Positions 27,662 to 36,120 of a stretch of 64,000 nt of DNA are shown one piece after another. The translations under genes were made by a program, and so were the position numbers. Below the pieces are notes generated by a model. It saw only the letters and a list, made by a program, of their open reading frames with translations, was not told the origin of the DNA and did not search any database. Source of the stretch: Rebecca billardiae RCC1528 (taxonomy: Eukaryota > Haptophyta); NCBI GenBank assembly GCA_965240325.2, contig OZ251249.1, forward strand, positions 248,001 to 312,000. Direction: 5' to 3'. How positions within the stretch are numbered: the first letter of the stretch is position 1; each line of letters opens with the position of its first letter.

Positions 27662-30274
27662 ATGGCGGGCGCGGCGACGAGCCCGGCCACACGCCGCAGG
27701 CGTGCGCTCGCGGCCGCCCTCGTGGCGGGCGGGCTGCCGATGCGGCCGCACGCGTCGGCCGCCGACGGGCGCACGCTGGTGTGCGTCTTCGACGACAACT
27801 CGCCCGAGCTCTCCCTCTTCCACGCGGCGGCGCACGTGAGCCGCGCCGTCATCTTTGGCAGCGGCGCGCTCGTGTATGCGCACCGCGCGCGCGCGGACGT
27901 GCGCGAGTGCAGCGTGCTCCTCGGCGGCGCGGCGATGGCCCCGCGAGCAGCGGCGGGTGGGGCCGGCGGTGCGCTCGTGGGGCGCGCGCGCGAGCCCCCG
28001 CTCGTTCGCGTCGACCGCAGCCCGCCCGACGGCGCCGAGTGCGCGCGGCGGGACGGGCTGATTGACGTGTGGACAGACGATGGCGGCGGCCGGCGACGGC
28101 GGCTCGCGGGCGTTCCCGCCGGCCCGGGCGCGGGGTTCGCGTACATCACGTCGATCGACGCCACCGCCGAGCCGCCGCACCTGCGCCCGCTCCTCCTCGC
28201 CGCGCACGAAGTCGCGGCGGACGCGCTCGCGCCGGTCGCGCGCGCGCTCGGCTGCGAGCTCGTGCGCATGCGCGACGGCGCGCTGGGCTGCGGCAGGGAC
28301 GGTGGGCGCGGGGCGCTCGCGGGCGGCGGTCTCGCGGGCGCGCAGCCGAGCGCGCCGCCCGGCCGGCCGAGCGAGCGGCTGGCCGCGCTCACCGCCGTCA
28401 ACGCCAGCGCGCCCGGCGCGAGCGCGCGGCTCCTGGCAGCCATGGAATCAGGGTCCGTACCGCTTGTGTTCCTCGGCGGCGGCGGCGGCGCCGAGCCGCC
28501 GCGCGGCGGCGCGCGGACGTGCGGCGCGCGGCTCGCGGCGCGCGCGGTCGGCGCGCGCGCCGCGCTGCGCGTCGACGCGGACGGCCCCGCCGCCGCGCTG
28601 CCGCAGCTGCGCGCCTTGCTCGGCGCGCAGCCGGCGGCGCGCGCGCGGCTCGCTCGGCTGATGGCGCGCGCGCGCGGGTGGTACACAGCCCTGCTGGTGA
28701 ACAGCACGCGCGCGCTGGAGCGCGCGCTGGGCGCGCTCGGCGGCGAGGCGGTCTCGGCGCGGTGGGAGGCGGGCCCGGCCGAGGGCGCGGCCGAGCGCGC
28801 GCGCACGTGCTCGGTCGGACCTGGGCGCATCAGCCTGGGCGCCGGTTCCGAGAAACTTCCCGCGTGGGTCACCCTCACGCCGGCGAGCCGATGCGCTTCG
28901 GGGCTGGCAGGCGGCCTGGGCGGCAAGCGGCGCCCGGACGAGTGGCCGAGTGCCCCGGCGCGAGCCGCCGCCGCCGCGGCCGCGGCGGCGCTGGCGGCGG
29001 CGCGCGAGCGGCCGCAGCCGCCCGTTGTCGTCTTTGTCGGCCTCGGCTCAACGGCTACACACTCGGCGTTCGAGGCGATGTGCCGCCATGGCGTCCCGGC
29101 GCTGCACTGGCAGCTGCGGTGTGAGCCGGGCGCGGCGGTGCGCCGCCGTCGCCGCGTGCTGCGCGCGCGCGGCGGCCGGACCGGGGGACACCTGCTGCCG
29201 ATCAACAGGCTGAGCATCGCCTGTCGGCAGTGCGCCGAGCCGCCATGGTCGACCGACATCCGCGTCGTCGTCCACGGCGGGCGGCGGAAGGGGGCCGATT
29301 CCTCGGCGGATCTCTGCGCGTCGCTCGACCGCGCGACCGAGTGCACCGCGCGCGCGTGGGCGGCGCGCTTCCGCGCCGACGTCGCGCACGCGCTCGACTG
29401 GGACGCGCGCGGGCTCGTCGCGCTCACGGACTCGCCCTTTGGCCTTCTCTCGCCGCTCGAGATTGTCGATCTCGCGCCGCCCGGCCGGCCGATCCTCCTG
29501 GTGAACACGCTGCGCCCCGCGCACGCGTGGGCACAGCGGCGCGGCTGGCGCTACGGCGAGGAGCTGTGCCGGCCGCGCGGCGGCCGCGCGTACACGCCCG
29601 CGCTGCGCTCGGCGAGGGGCGGCGGCGCGGCCGGCGAGCCGTCGGCGCTCTTCAGGCTGGGCCCGTGCCTGCGCGGCGTGCCGGACGGCGCGGACGTGGC
29701 GGGTCTCTTCGAGCTCGCCTCGCCCGGCGTGCGCATCGTGCCCCGGGCGGACGAGGACGACGGCGCGCCGACGCGCGCGCGCAAGTTCGAGCCCCGCGGG
29801 CTGGAGCACCACACGCCGATGGGCGCGCACGAGCTCCAGCTCGAGTTCGCGCTGCGCAACAGGCAGGTGCGAGCGCTCGCGGCCGAGGCGCGCGCCGCGG
29901 CGCGCGCGACCAACCGGACGCTGGGGTATTGGGAGCTCTGCCCGTGGGACGACGCGCCGGCCGCGGCACGGCCTGCGAGCTCGGCGCCGCCACACGCCGC
30001 CGACGCCGCCGACGCGCACACGCACGGCGGTAGTGGCAGCGCGCGCGCGCAGCGCGGGGCCGCGGGCAAGCCGCCCGCCGAGCGTAACGCCACCCACGGG
30101 CTGGCTGCGGCGCACGCCGTCGGCGGCACCGGCGGCTACTGCTCCTTCGAGCACTCGCTCGAGGCGCTTGGCAAGCAGCTCAGCCGCGTCATCAGGCGGC
30201 GGCTGCCGGCGGCTGCCGCCGGTGCGACCGTGCCGGCGCCCCGGCGCGCGCTCGGACCGGACGACGAGCAATAA
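27662..30274 (+). CDS. Two-part Golgi-type enzyme: exostosin-like N-half and sulfotransferase-like C-half (putative)
   Basis: 870 residues in one open frame from ATG 27662. The N-half has GRTLVCVFDDNSPELSLFHA, then a variable region and NASAPGASARLLAAMESGSVPLVF. The last resembles the S-x-R-x-x-E-A-x-x-x-G-x-V-P-V block of exostosin (GT47)-type glycosyltransferases. Near residue 456 a second part begins with VVVFVGLGSTATHSAFEAM, like the 5'-phosphosulfate loop of sulfotransferases, followed by LINR-type and FRADVAHALDW segments and LVNTLRPAHAWAQRRGWRYG. Cys-rich, N-glycosylation motifs (NAS, NST, NRT, NAT). The N-terminal hydrophobic stretch is short, so topology is uncertain. Fusing glycan extension with sulfation would be notable. 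Both halves are assigned by motif only, and a single undescribed fold remains possible. Confidence 0.45.
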   Translation: MAGAATSPATRRRRALAAALVAGGLPMRPHASAADGRTLVCVFDDNSPELSLFHAAAHVSRAVIFGSGALVYAHRARADVRECSVLLGGAAMAPRAAAGGAGGALVGRAREPPLVRVDRSPPDGAECARRDGLIDVWTDDGGGRRRRLAGVPAGPGAGFAYITSIDATAEPPHLRPLLLAAHEVAADALAPVARALGCELVRMRDGALGCGRDGGRGALAGGGLAGAQPSAPPGRPSERLAALTAVNASAPGASARLLAAMESGSVPLVFLGGGGGAEPPRGGARTCGARLAARAVGARAALRVDADGPAAALPQLRALLGAQPAARARLARLMARARGWYTALLVNSTRALERALGALGGEAVSARWEAGPAEGAAERARTCSVGPGRISLGAGSEKLPAWVTLTPASRCASGLAGGLGGKRRPDEWPSAPARAAAAAAAAALAAARERPQPPVVVFVGLGSTATHSAFEAMCRHGVPALHWQLRCEPGAAVRRRRRVLRARGGRTGGHLLPINRLSIACRQCAEPPWSTDIRVVVHGGRRKGADSSADLCASLDRATECTARAWAARFRADVAHALDWDARGLVALTDSPFGLLSPLEIVDLAPPGRPILLVNTLRPAHAWAQRRGWRYGEELCRPRGGRAYTPALRSARGGGAAGEPSALFRLGPCLRGVPDGADVAGLFELASPGVRIVPRADEDDGAPTRARKFEPRGLEHHTPMGAHELQLEFALRNRQVRALAAEARAAARATNRTLGYWELCPWDDAPAAARPASSAPPHAADAADAHTHGGSGSARAQRGAAGKPPAERNATHGLAAAHAVGGTGGYCSFEHSLEALGKQLSRVIRRRLPAAAAGATVPAPRRALGPDDEQ

Positions 30275-30285
30275 TAATAGTAGCA

Positions 30286-30340
<55 letters not shown>

Positions 30341-30862
30341 TCTTTATTATATTATCACGGGTCCCATAGTACTGTGTGCGTCTCTTATTCTTCTTATTAT
30401 TAGTAAACTGTACCGCGCCGCAGAGTCCACGTCCGAGTCAGGCTGCAGTCCGACTCGCGACGGCTGAGAGCCAGAGGGCGCGGGCGAGGTTTTCACTGTG
30501 TGAGCTGCCAGGCTTGGCCGCCTGAAGAGCGAGGCGGCCTAGCCGCGTACTCGTATGCAGGCCAGCCGGCTCCGAAGGGCAAGCCCTGCTCGTGAGTCGA
30601 GCAGCGCGCGCTCGGCGGCGGGCGGCGGGTCGTGACGAGGGCGCGCTAAGACGCGCGGCCCGGTATTTGTGGCCCAAGCACCGCACCTGGGCGATGATCT
30701 TCTTGATGAGGGCATGGTCCATCCTCGCGTTCCACTCGCCGAACGCCCCAATCGGCGGGCCAATGACGCTTGGGATGATCTCGGCGAAGGTGTTGAGCCG
30801 CATCGATCGATGCGCTTCTTCGTCCTCATTCAGCTGCCGTAGAGGAATACGGAAATCAGCAT
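30275..30862. other. Convergent intergenic region with (TA)n and an orphan conserved-looking stretch
   Basis: 588 bp between two convergent stops. It starts with a (TA)n run, includes a copy of the CGTCTCTTATTCTT family at 30379-30415, and on the minus strand around 30660-30803 an open stretch reading FAEIIPSVIGPPIGAFGEWN that is less GC-biased than its surroundings and may be debris of a mobile or lost gene. Confidence 0.45.
30287..30340. repeat. (TA)n microsatellite
   Basis: About 54 bp of almost pure TA dinucleotide, one G interruption, directly after the stop of the exostosin/sulfotransferase-like gene. Confidence 0.9.
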
Positions 30863-31787
30863 TCAGACAGCAGTCGAGGCATTCACAGCTGCCACCGCTG
30901 CGCCAGCTGCGCGGCGCTGCCGGACCCGGCGCTTGCGTGCCGCGAGGAGGAGCGCACTGGCAAGCACCGCTGCCATAGCAACAGCAGCCGCGACGGTTGC
31001 TGCTGCCACCACGATGAGCATCGCGTCCCCGAGCAGCGGCTCCAGCAGCGGCGCGCGACTGGCATCATCATCGCCGAAATGGCCCAGGTCCGCCAGGTGA
31101 CGTCCGCCGGGCGAGGAGCCGGGCCAAGTCTTCGCGCCGATGCGAAAGAGCGAGCCTGCAACCTGAGCGAGTGCGCGCACACGTGTGTGGGTGAGGGCGT
31201 GGCCAGTCGGGTGGGCGACGGGAAGGGGAGTGGTCAGCTCGTGACCGCTGCACGCAAGTATGGGGCTAGAGGGGTGCCGGGGCGCGCGAGGACACACTGC
31301 ACTCACCGTGAAGAAGCACAGAGCCCCGCAGACCGCGGCCGGCGGCGGCGCCGGCGGGCTGGGCGGTGGGGACGGCGGCACGTTGAGTAGCGTCAGTCCC
31401 AGCACGTCGATGCCCACAGCGGCTTGCAGCCCGGCGCTGTCCGTCGCGGCGACCGTCGCCGCGATGTCCACCGGCGTCGGGTCGTCGCTCGACTGGTAGA
31501 TCTCGACCTCGACGCGGGTCGAGCCCGGAACCACGAGGACCACGCGGATGCGCGTCTCGTCAAAGTCGCAGCCGCACTCGGCCGAGAGCTGCGCGTCGAT
31601 GAAGGCGATCAGGGCCGCCTCCTCCGGCGCGCCCCACGAGCTGACGTCGCCGTCGAACGCGTACTCGACGGACACGATCTGGCCGGGAGGCGGTGGCGAG
31701 GGCGGCGGGTGCGGCGGCGGCGTTGGCAACGGCGGCGGCGGCGACGGCGGCGGCGACGGCAGCGGCGGCGGCGACGGCGGCGGCGTT

Positions 31788-31818
<31 letters not shown>

Positions 31819-33276
31819 GCGGCGTTGGCGGCGGCGACGGTCCCACCAGAACGTCAAGGCCAACGTCGTAAGTCAGCGTGTCGAAGCCATCGAAGTAGAT
31901 CTTGTCGTACTGCCCGTTTGCAGAGTCGATCGTGTCGGCGCCGGCGCCGCCGAAGATGACGTTGTGGCCGTAACCGGCAGTGATGATGTCGTCACCATCG
32001 CCGCCTACGCGCGCCGCGCGGCAGCCGACCGGTGGCGTGCACACGCGCAGGAGGGCCCGTCAGCACGCGCGGGCGAGGGGAACGCGGCGCCGCTCCGCAC
32101 AGCACTAGGCACGCGCGTCGCGCCGCGCCACGCGCGTCGCGAGCGCACACCATACATGCGCGTCGTGGCGTTGCCAGTTGCCGCACCAGCCACCGCCGCC
32201 GCTCCGATGAGGACGTCGTTGCCGCCGTCTCCGTACAAGGAGTTGGTAACGTCACCGCCGAGGAAGTCGCGGTTGCCCAGCCCGACGGTGCCAGCAGTGA
32301 GCGTGTCCGCGCCCGCACCGCCGCGCAGTATGTTGAAGGCGATGCCGCCGCGGCCCTCCAGTTCAGCCATGAGCGCGTCGCCGCCATTGCCGCCGACCAG
32401 CGTGTCGTCCTCATCGCCTCCGTACAGCAGGTTCCCGACTTTGCCGCCCTGGCCAAGCCTGCCTGCTGCGTCGCCGCCATCGCCGCCGGTGAGCACGTCG
32501 GGCCCGGCTTGGCCGTACAGCCTATTGATCACCTTGCCGCCAACCTCGAGCCAGCCTGCGGAGATGCCTGTGGACAGGGCGCTGCCGCCATCGCCACCGA
32601 CGAGCGTATCGGCACCGTCACCGCCGTAGAGGCCGTTGTACGTGAGACCGCCGACGTCCTGATCGCCCTTTGCGTGCCCGCCGCGCCCGCCCGCCAGCTG
32701 GTCATCCCCGGCGTCGCCGTAGATCCGGTTTATAGCAGCGCCGCCAACAGTGTAAATAAGGCCAACACCGGCTCCATCGGCGGCAGCGTAGCCGCCGTCG
32801 CCCCCCGTGAGCACGTCGGTCCCATCACCACCATTGACGACGTTGAGGACCTTGCCCCCGGTCGCCGCAGTGGCAGTGGCGGCGCCACCACCGCCTCCGG
32901 AGAGCAGGTCGTTGCCCTCGCCGCCGGCGATGATGTTGTATGCCTCGCCACCGGTGCCGCTGATGTAGGTGCCGGCGCCGCCAGCGCCGCCAATCAGTGT
33001 GTCGACGCCAGTGCCGCCAAGGAGGAGGTTATTGACGTCGTCTCCGTGGATCGTCATAACATCCCCCTCTCCCGCCGTGCCGCCAGTCAGAAAGTCGGCA
33101 CCGCCGACGCCGTAGGCGTAGTTGTAGAGGGTCGTCCAAGAGGCGCTGCTGGCAGGGCCCGCGTCCGGAAGCGTGTATAAGTCGTCGCCGGGCGTGCCTT
33201 GGAAGGTTGCGAGCTGCCGGCGCGGCTCGCCCGGCCCGGGCGCCACCAGCGCGCTCAGAAGCAGCAGGCTCAGCAT
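30863..33276 (-). CDS. Membrane-anchored RTX-repeat (calcium-binding) surface protein
   Basis: Exons complement(32151-33276), (31307-32004), (30863-31162), with introns GTGTGC...TAG (146 bp) and GTGAGT...CAG (144 bp); 707 residues. Signal peptide MLSLLLLSALVAPGPG, then PRRQLATFQGTPGDD. Residues about 40-420 are RTX-like glycine/aspartate nonapeptide repeats (GGAGADTLTAG, YGGDGADTLVGGDGG, and so on) that bind calcium between turns of a parallel beta-roll. A capping segment (YDKIYFDGFDTLTYDVG) and an SPPP-rich hydroxyproline-type linker follow. A folded domain with C-x-C (SAECGCDF) precedes a second Pro-rich stretch and one C-terminal helix (residues 655-681) with an ARKRRVRQRR stop-transfer tail: a type I surface protein. 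The first splice rebuilds YGGDGDDIITAG exactly. Paralogue of the gene at 49164-51839. RTX proteins in algae are usually extracellular; nothing here marks it as a toxin. Confidence 0.85.
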
Positions 33277-33397
33277 CGCGCGCGGGCGACGCGGCGTGAG
33301 TGGCAGCGGCCCGAACGAAGCCTGCGCTGCGGCCGAGGCTCGTCGCCCAATTCTAAAAACCACTGTTCGACTGATCAGTCGTATAGCGATTATAACA
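33277..33397. promoter_or_regulatory. RTX gene upstream region
   Basis: Only 121 bp separate the predicted start of the RTX membrane-protein gene from a foldback element, so the promoter is either very compact or lies within or beyond that element. Confidence 0.35.
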
Positions 33398-33788
33398 ACA
33401 CTGCGCCGGTATAAACACATATAGGGAGATCGCGCGCCAAATGGCATGCCGCGGAATCATCCGTATGGCCCGATAGTATGGGAGATCGCGCGCCGGAAAG
33501 CGGCGGGGGTCTCCCATACTATCGGGCCATACGGATTCCGCGCAGCATGCCATTTGGCAATTGGCATGCACGACTGTCCGGCAAGGACCTTGCAATTAAG
33601 GACTGTCGACACGTCTTGATGACCCGCCCGCCGCTTTTCCGGCGCGCGATCTCCCTATGTGTTTATACCTTGGCATGCACGACTGTCCGGCAAGGACCTT
33701 GCAATTAAGGACTGTCGTCGTCGACACTTGATGACCCCGCCGCTTTTCCGGCGCGCGATCTCCCTATGTGTTTATACCGGCGCAGTGT
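33398..33788. mobile_element. Foldback-type inverted-repeat element
   Basis: Outer inverted arms 33398-33438 and 33750-33788 (left starting ACACTGCGCCGGTATAAACA, one 2-bp indel). A second inverted pair lies inside (33437-33483 with 33514-33557), and a roughly 110-bp direct duplication (two copies of GGCATGCACGACTGTCCGGC through TATGTGTTTATACC at about 33560-33667 and 33671-33778) makes the right half longer. No ORF. No clear target duplication. Confidence 0.75.
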
Positions 33789-34652
33789 ACGACTAACGAC
33801 GTACGACAAACGACAGTCGTCGTCCATATTATGCGCCAAATTCTTTAAATTATTTGCTCTGAGTTACGGCTCGATGATTTCTCGAGCGCGGAACGCGGGT
33901 GCGGCGGAGCCCGCGCCGCAATCGTGGAGCCGAAGTCGAGATCATATACTGTACCGAGATGTCATGTATCGATCACAGCAATCGACCCAACCGTCGCTGA
34001 GAACGAACGACAAAACCCAGGGCAGGTGTCCACCACGAAGCCACGCCGCGCGCGCGCTGGCAGCGTGAGCCGGCGCGGTTGCAAAGGGTTGCCCAAAGGC
34101 AGAGAGATCAGCCAATGCGGCTACCTTCGGCAAGCACGCCACCTCAGCGTCAGCATCGGGTGGGGCCGTGACGATATATGCCCTTGGATGCGGCTCCAGC
34201 CAAACGGCTCTCGACGCGGGGAGCCGCCATCGGCCGCGAGCGCGTACACGGATACACGTGCTGTCCTCGTGAACGAGGCGCGGCCCGCGATGTGCAGGCA
34301 AGACCTAGGGAGTGGCTCACGCTTTGATCGCGTGTACGGGTACAGAAGGCGTGCGCACGCAACCACACCGCCTTCGTGAAGCGCGTGGGCAAGCTGCTGA
34401 AGCTCTCACGATGCGCGCTTACTTCTCACCTCCGTGCGCTCGCCGACCGCTCACGCTGCCTTCCGCGCGGCGGACCTGGGAAACCTGCCACCTGGCGCAC
34501 ACGACGCAGCGCGTAACGCGGAAGGTGGTAGATCTGCTGCCACGCTCCCGCTGCCGCCGCCGGCGGCGGCAGCGGCATGCCCACGATGCGGCGACGGTGA
34601 TGACTATCACTGCCAAAGTGTCGTTTTTTCGGCGCTCACGCATGCAACGGGT
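33789..34652. other. Gene-poor stretch with weak open frames
   Basis: 864 bp. A frame open over 33924-34379 includes KGLPKGREISQCGYLRQARH and could be the remains of a coding sequence; another reads PAAAAACPRCGDGDDYHCQS near 34550-34620. Neither has a start, splice signals or a family I know. Confidence 0.35.
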
Positions 34653-35054
34653 CCAGTACTGCTGCGCGCATGGTATGGTGGCGGTACCGTGCTGCGCGCA
34701 CTGTAGCTAGTGTGGAGTACTGATGCGTGACGCATGGTATGGTACTGCATGGTCTATGTTATGGCCTACTGCTGCGCGCATGGTATGGTACTGCTGCGTG
34801 CATGATGGTATGGTACTGCTGCGCGCATGGTATGGTACTGCTGTGCGCATGGTAGTATGGTACTCTGCTGCACGCATCAGATCAGGTATGTACTGCTGCT
34901 GCGCGCATGGTATGGTACTGCCGCGTGCATGGTATGGTACTGCTGCACGCATGATGGTATGGTACTGGCGGTACTGCTGCGCGCATGGTATGGCACTGCT
35001 GTGCGCATGGTATGGCGGTACTGCTGCGTGCATGGTATGCCGTACTGCAGTGCA
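34653..35054. repeat. Degenerate minisatellite, unit about 22-24 bp
   Basis: About 15 imperfect copies of a unit close to TGGTATGGTACTGCTGCGCG, with frequent CGCG/CGTG swaps and ATGGTATGG insertions. On the plus strand some frames translate to repeating MVWYCCAHG peptides, which is an artefact of the repeat rather than evidence of a gene. Confidence 0.85.
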
Positions 35055-35061
35055 CGCAAGA

Positions 35062-35150
35062 AACAAGCGCGCAGGTGGTGGGAGAAGCAAGCAGAAGCAA
35101 GCGCGCAGGTGGTGGGAGTGCTCGCAGGTGGTGGGAGAAGCAAGAAGCAG
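35062..35150. repeat. Short tandem array GCAGGTGGTGGGAGAAGCAA
   Basis: Three to four imperfect copies of a roughly 20-30-bp purine-rich unit (GCAGGTGGTGGGAGAAGCAA) immediately after the 22-bp minisatellite. Confidence 0.75.
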
Positions 35151-35640
35151 CAGCTCGAAGCAGCAGGCACTCCGATGCGGCACCTCCCGAAGCTGCTGCA
35201 TCCTTCTGACCGCCCGCGGTTTGCGGACGAAGCGTCCGCGACTGCGAGCCGCACGCGCACGCGGTGCGCGCAGCGGTCATGGCGCTGGGTCCGGCGAGCA
35301 GCCGGGGTGAGGTTCAGGTACGAGGGGCACACACTATTCCGCATGCGCCTTGGCACCGACCACGCGCCGCATCCACTGGGAGATCTGCGGCCGCAAGAAG
35401 CGCGCGCCTTGGCGAGGGCGAAGCATCGTAGACCCGCCTGCGCGCAGTGCTTCCGCACCGCCGGCCGGGGCGGTCCGGCACTTTGCTTGGTGTTTGTCCG
35501 GCTTCCTCAGCATCATGACATCATCACAGTCCTGGCGGCGGCCCCTGCAGTATTGAAAAATAACCGCAGCTGATTCGTTGCCAGCCGCCGTGCCGCCGTC
35601 GCTGGCGTAGAGCCGCGCGCGGCGCTGGCGCGCCAGACGC
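35151..35640. other. Gene-poor stretch, no gene recognised
   Basis: 490 bp between tandem arrays. Overlapping frames on both strands are open but show no motif I recognise. Confidence 0.4.
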
Positions 35641-36093
35641 GCCCGGTTGGGCAGCGCAGGCACCCTCAGCGGCCAGGACGACGACTTCCTCAACGGCAAG
35701 GGCGACGACTTCCTCTGCGGCCAGGGCGACGACTTCCTCAACGGCAAGGACGACGACTTCCTCAACGGCAAGGGCGACTACTCCCTCAACTCGGCAAGGC
35801 CACTAGGCCGCGCACACCGGCCCGGGCGACCACATCCACTACCTGCACTACGGCATCAACTTGAACAGCCTCGGACGACGACGACGCGGGCAACTACATG
35901 ATGACCAAGGCCGACGACGACTGCAAAACAGCGGCATCCCCGGGCGCCTACTACCTCAGTGACCGTGTGATCAGCATCGGTTACGACGACTCCCTCACCC
36001 GCGGCCAACGCGCTCCGACATCCTCCATTAACTCCATTCAGTACTTCGACAGACGAATCAGGAGAGCTGCGCCCTCGTGCCTGTGTCTTTAAA
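35641..36093 (+). pseudogene. Debris of a surface-protein gene with GDDFLNGK tandem repeats
   Basis: A short frame encodes four tandem nonapeptide-like repeats (DDFLNGKG, DDFLCGQG, DDFLNGKD, DDFLNGKG), spaced 27 bp at about 35681-35792. They resemble G-x-D-x-L RTX turns but are not identical to the two intact RTX genes. The frame then breaks. A shifted frame continues with GNYMMTKADDDCKTAASPGA and ends in INSIQYFDRRIRR before TAA. No start codon context or introns fit, so I read this as a decayed or rearranged copy. Its last 60 bp belong to a dispersed repeat also found at 42747 and 52425. Confidence 0.4.
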
Positions 36094-36112
36094 TCATAGA
36101 ATTAGTCCATCA
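36036..36112. repeat. Dispersed repeat (QYFD family), copy A
   Basis: Shares long near-identical stretches (AGTACTTCGACA-GACGAATCAGG and GCGCCCTCGTGCCTGTGTCT, then TAAATCATAGAATTAGTCC) with 42747-42803 and 52425-52501. Copies A and C share the 5' part, copies A and B the 3' part. Confidence 0.7.
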
Positions 36113-36120
36113 TTTCATAG

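Noticed and set aside
30438-30829. Intact small gene on the minus strand (FAEIIPSVIGPPIG...)
   Set aside because: The opening looks protein-like, but the remainder turns into Arg/Ala-rich noise, and no start or splice site supports it; kept only as a note in the intergenic entry.
34653-35150. CRISPR array
   Set aside because: The tandem copies are adjacent and diverged with no unique spacers of constant length, and the genome is eukaryotic.
34723-35573. Frames with MVWYCCAHG repeats
   Set aside because: Produced by the 22-24-bp minisatellite. Period changes shift frame repeatedly, so no protein repeat is maintained.
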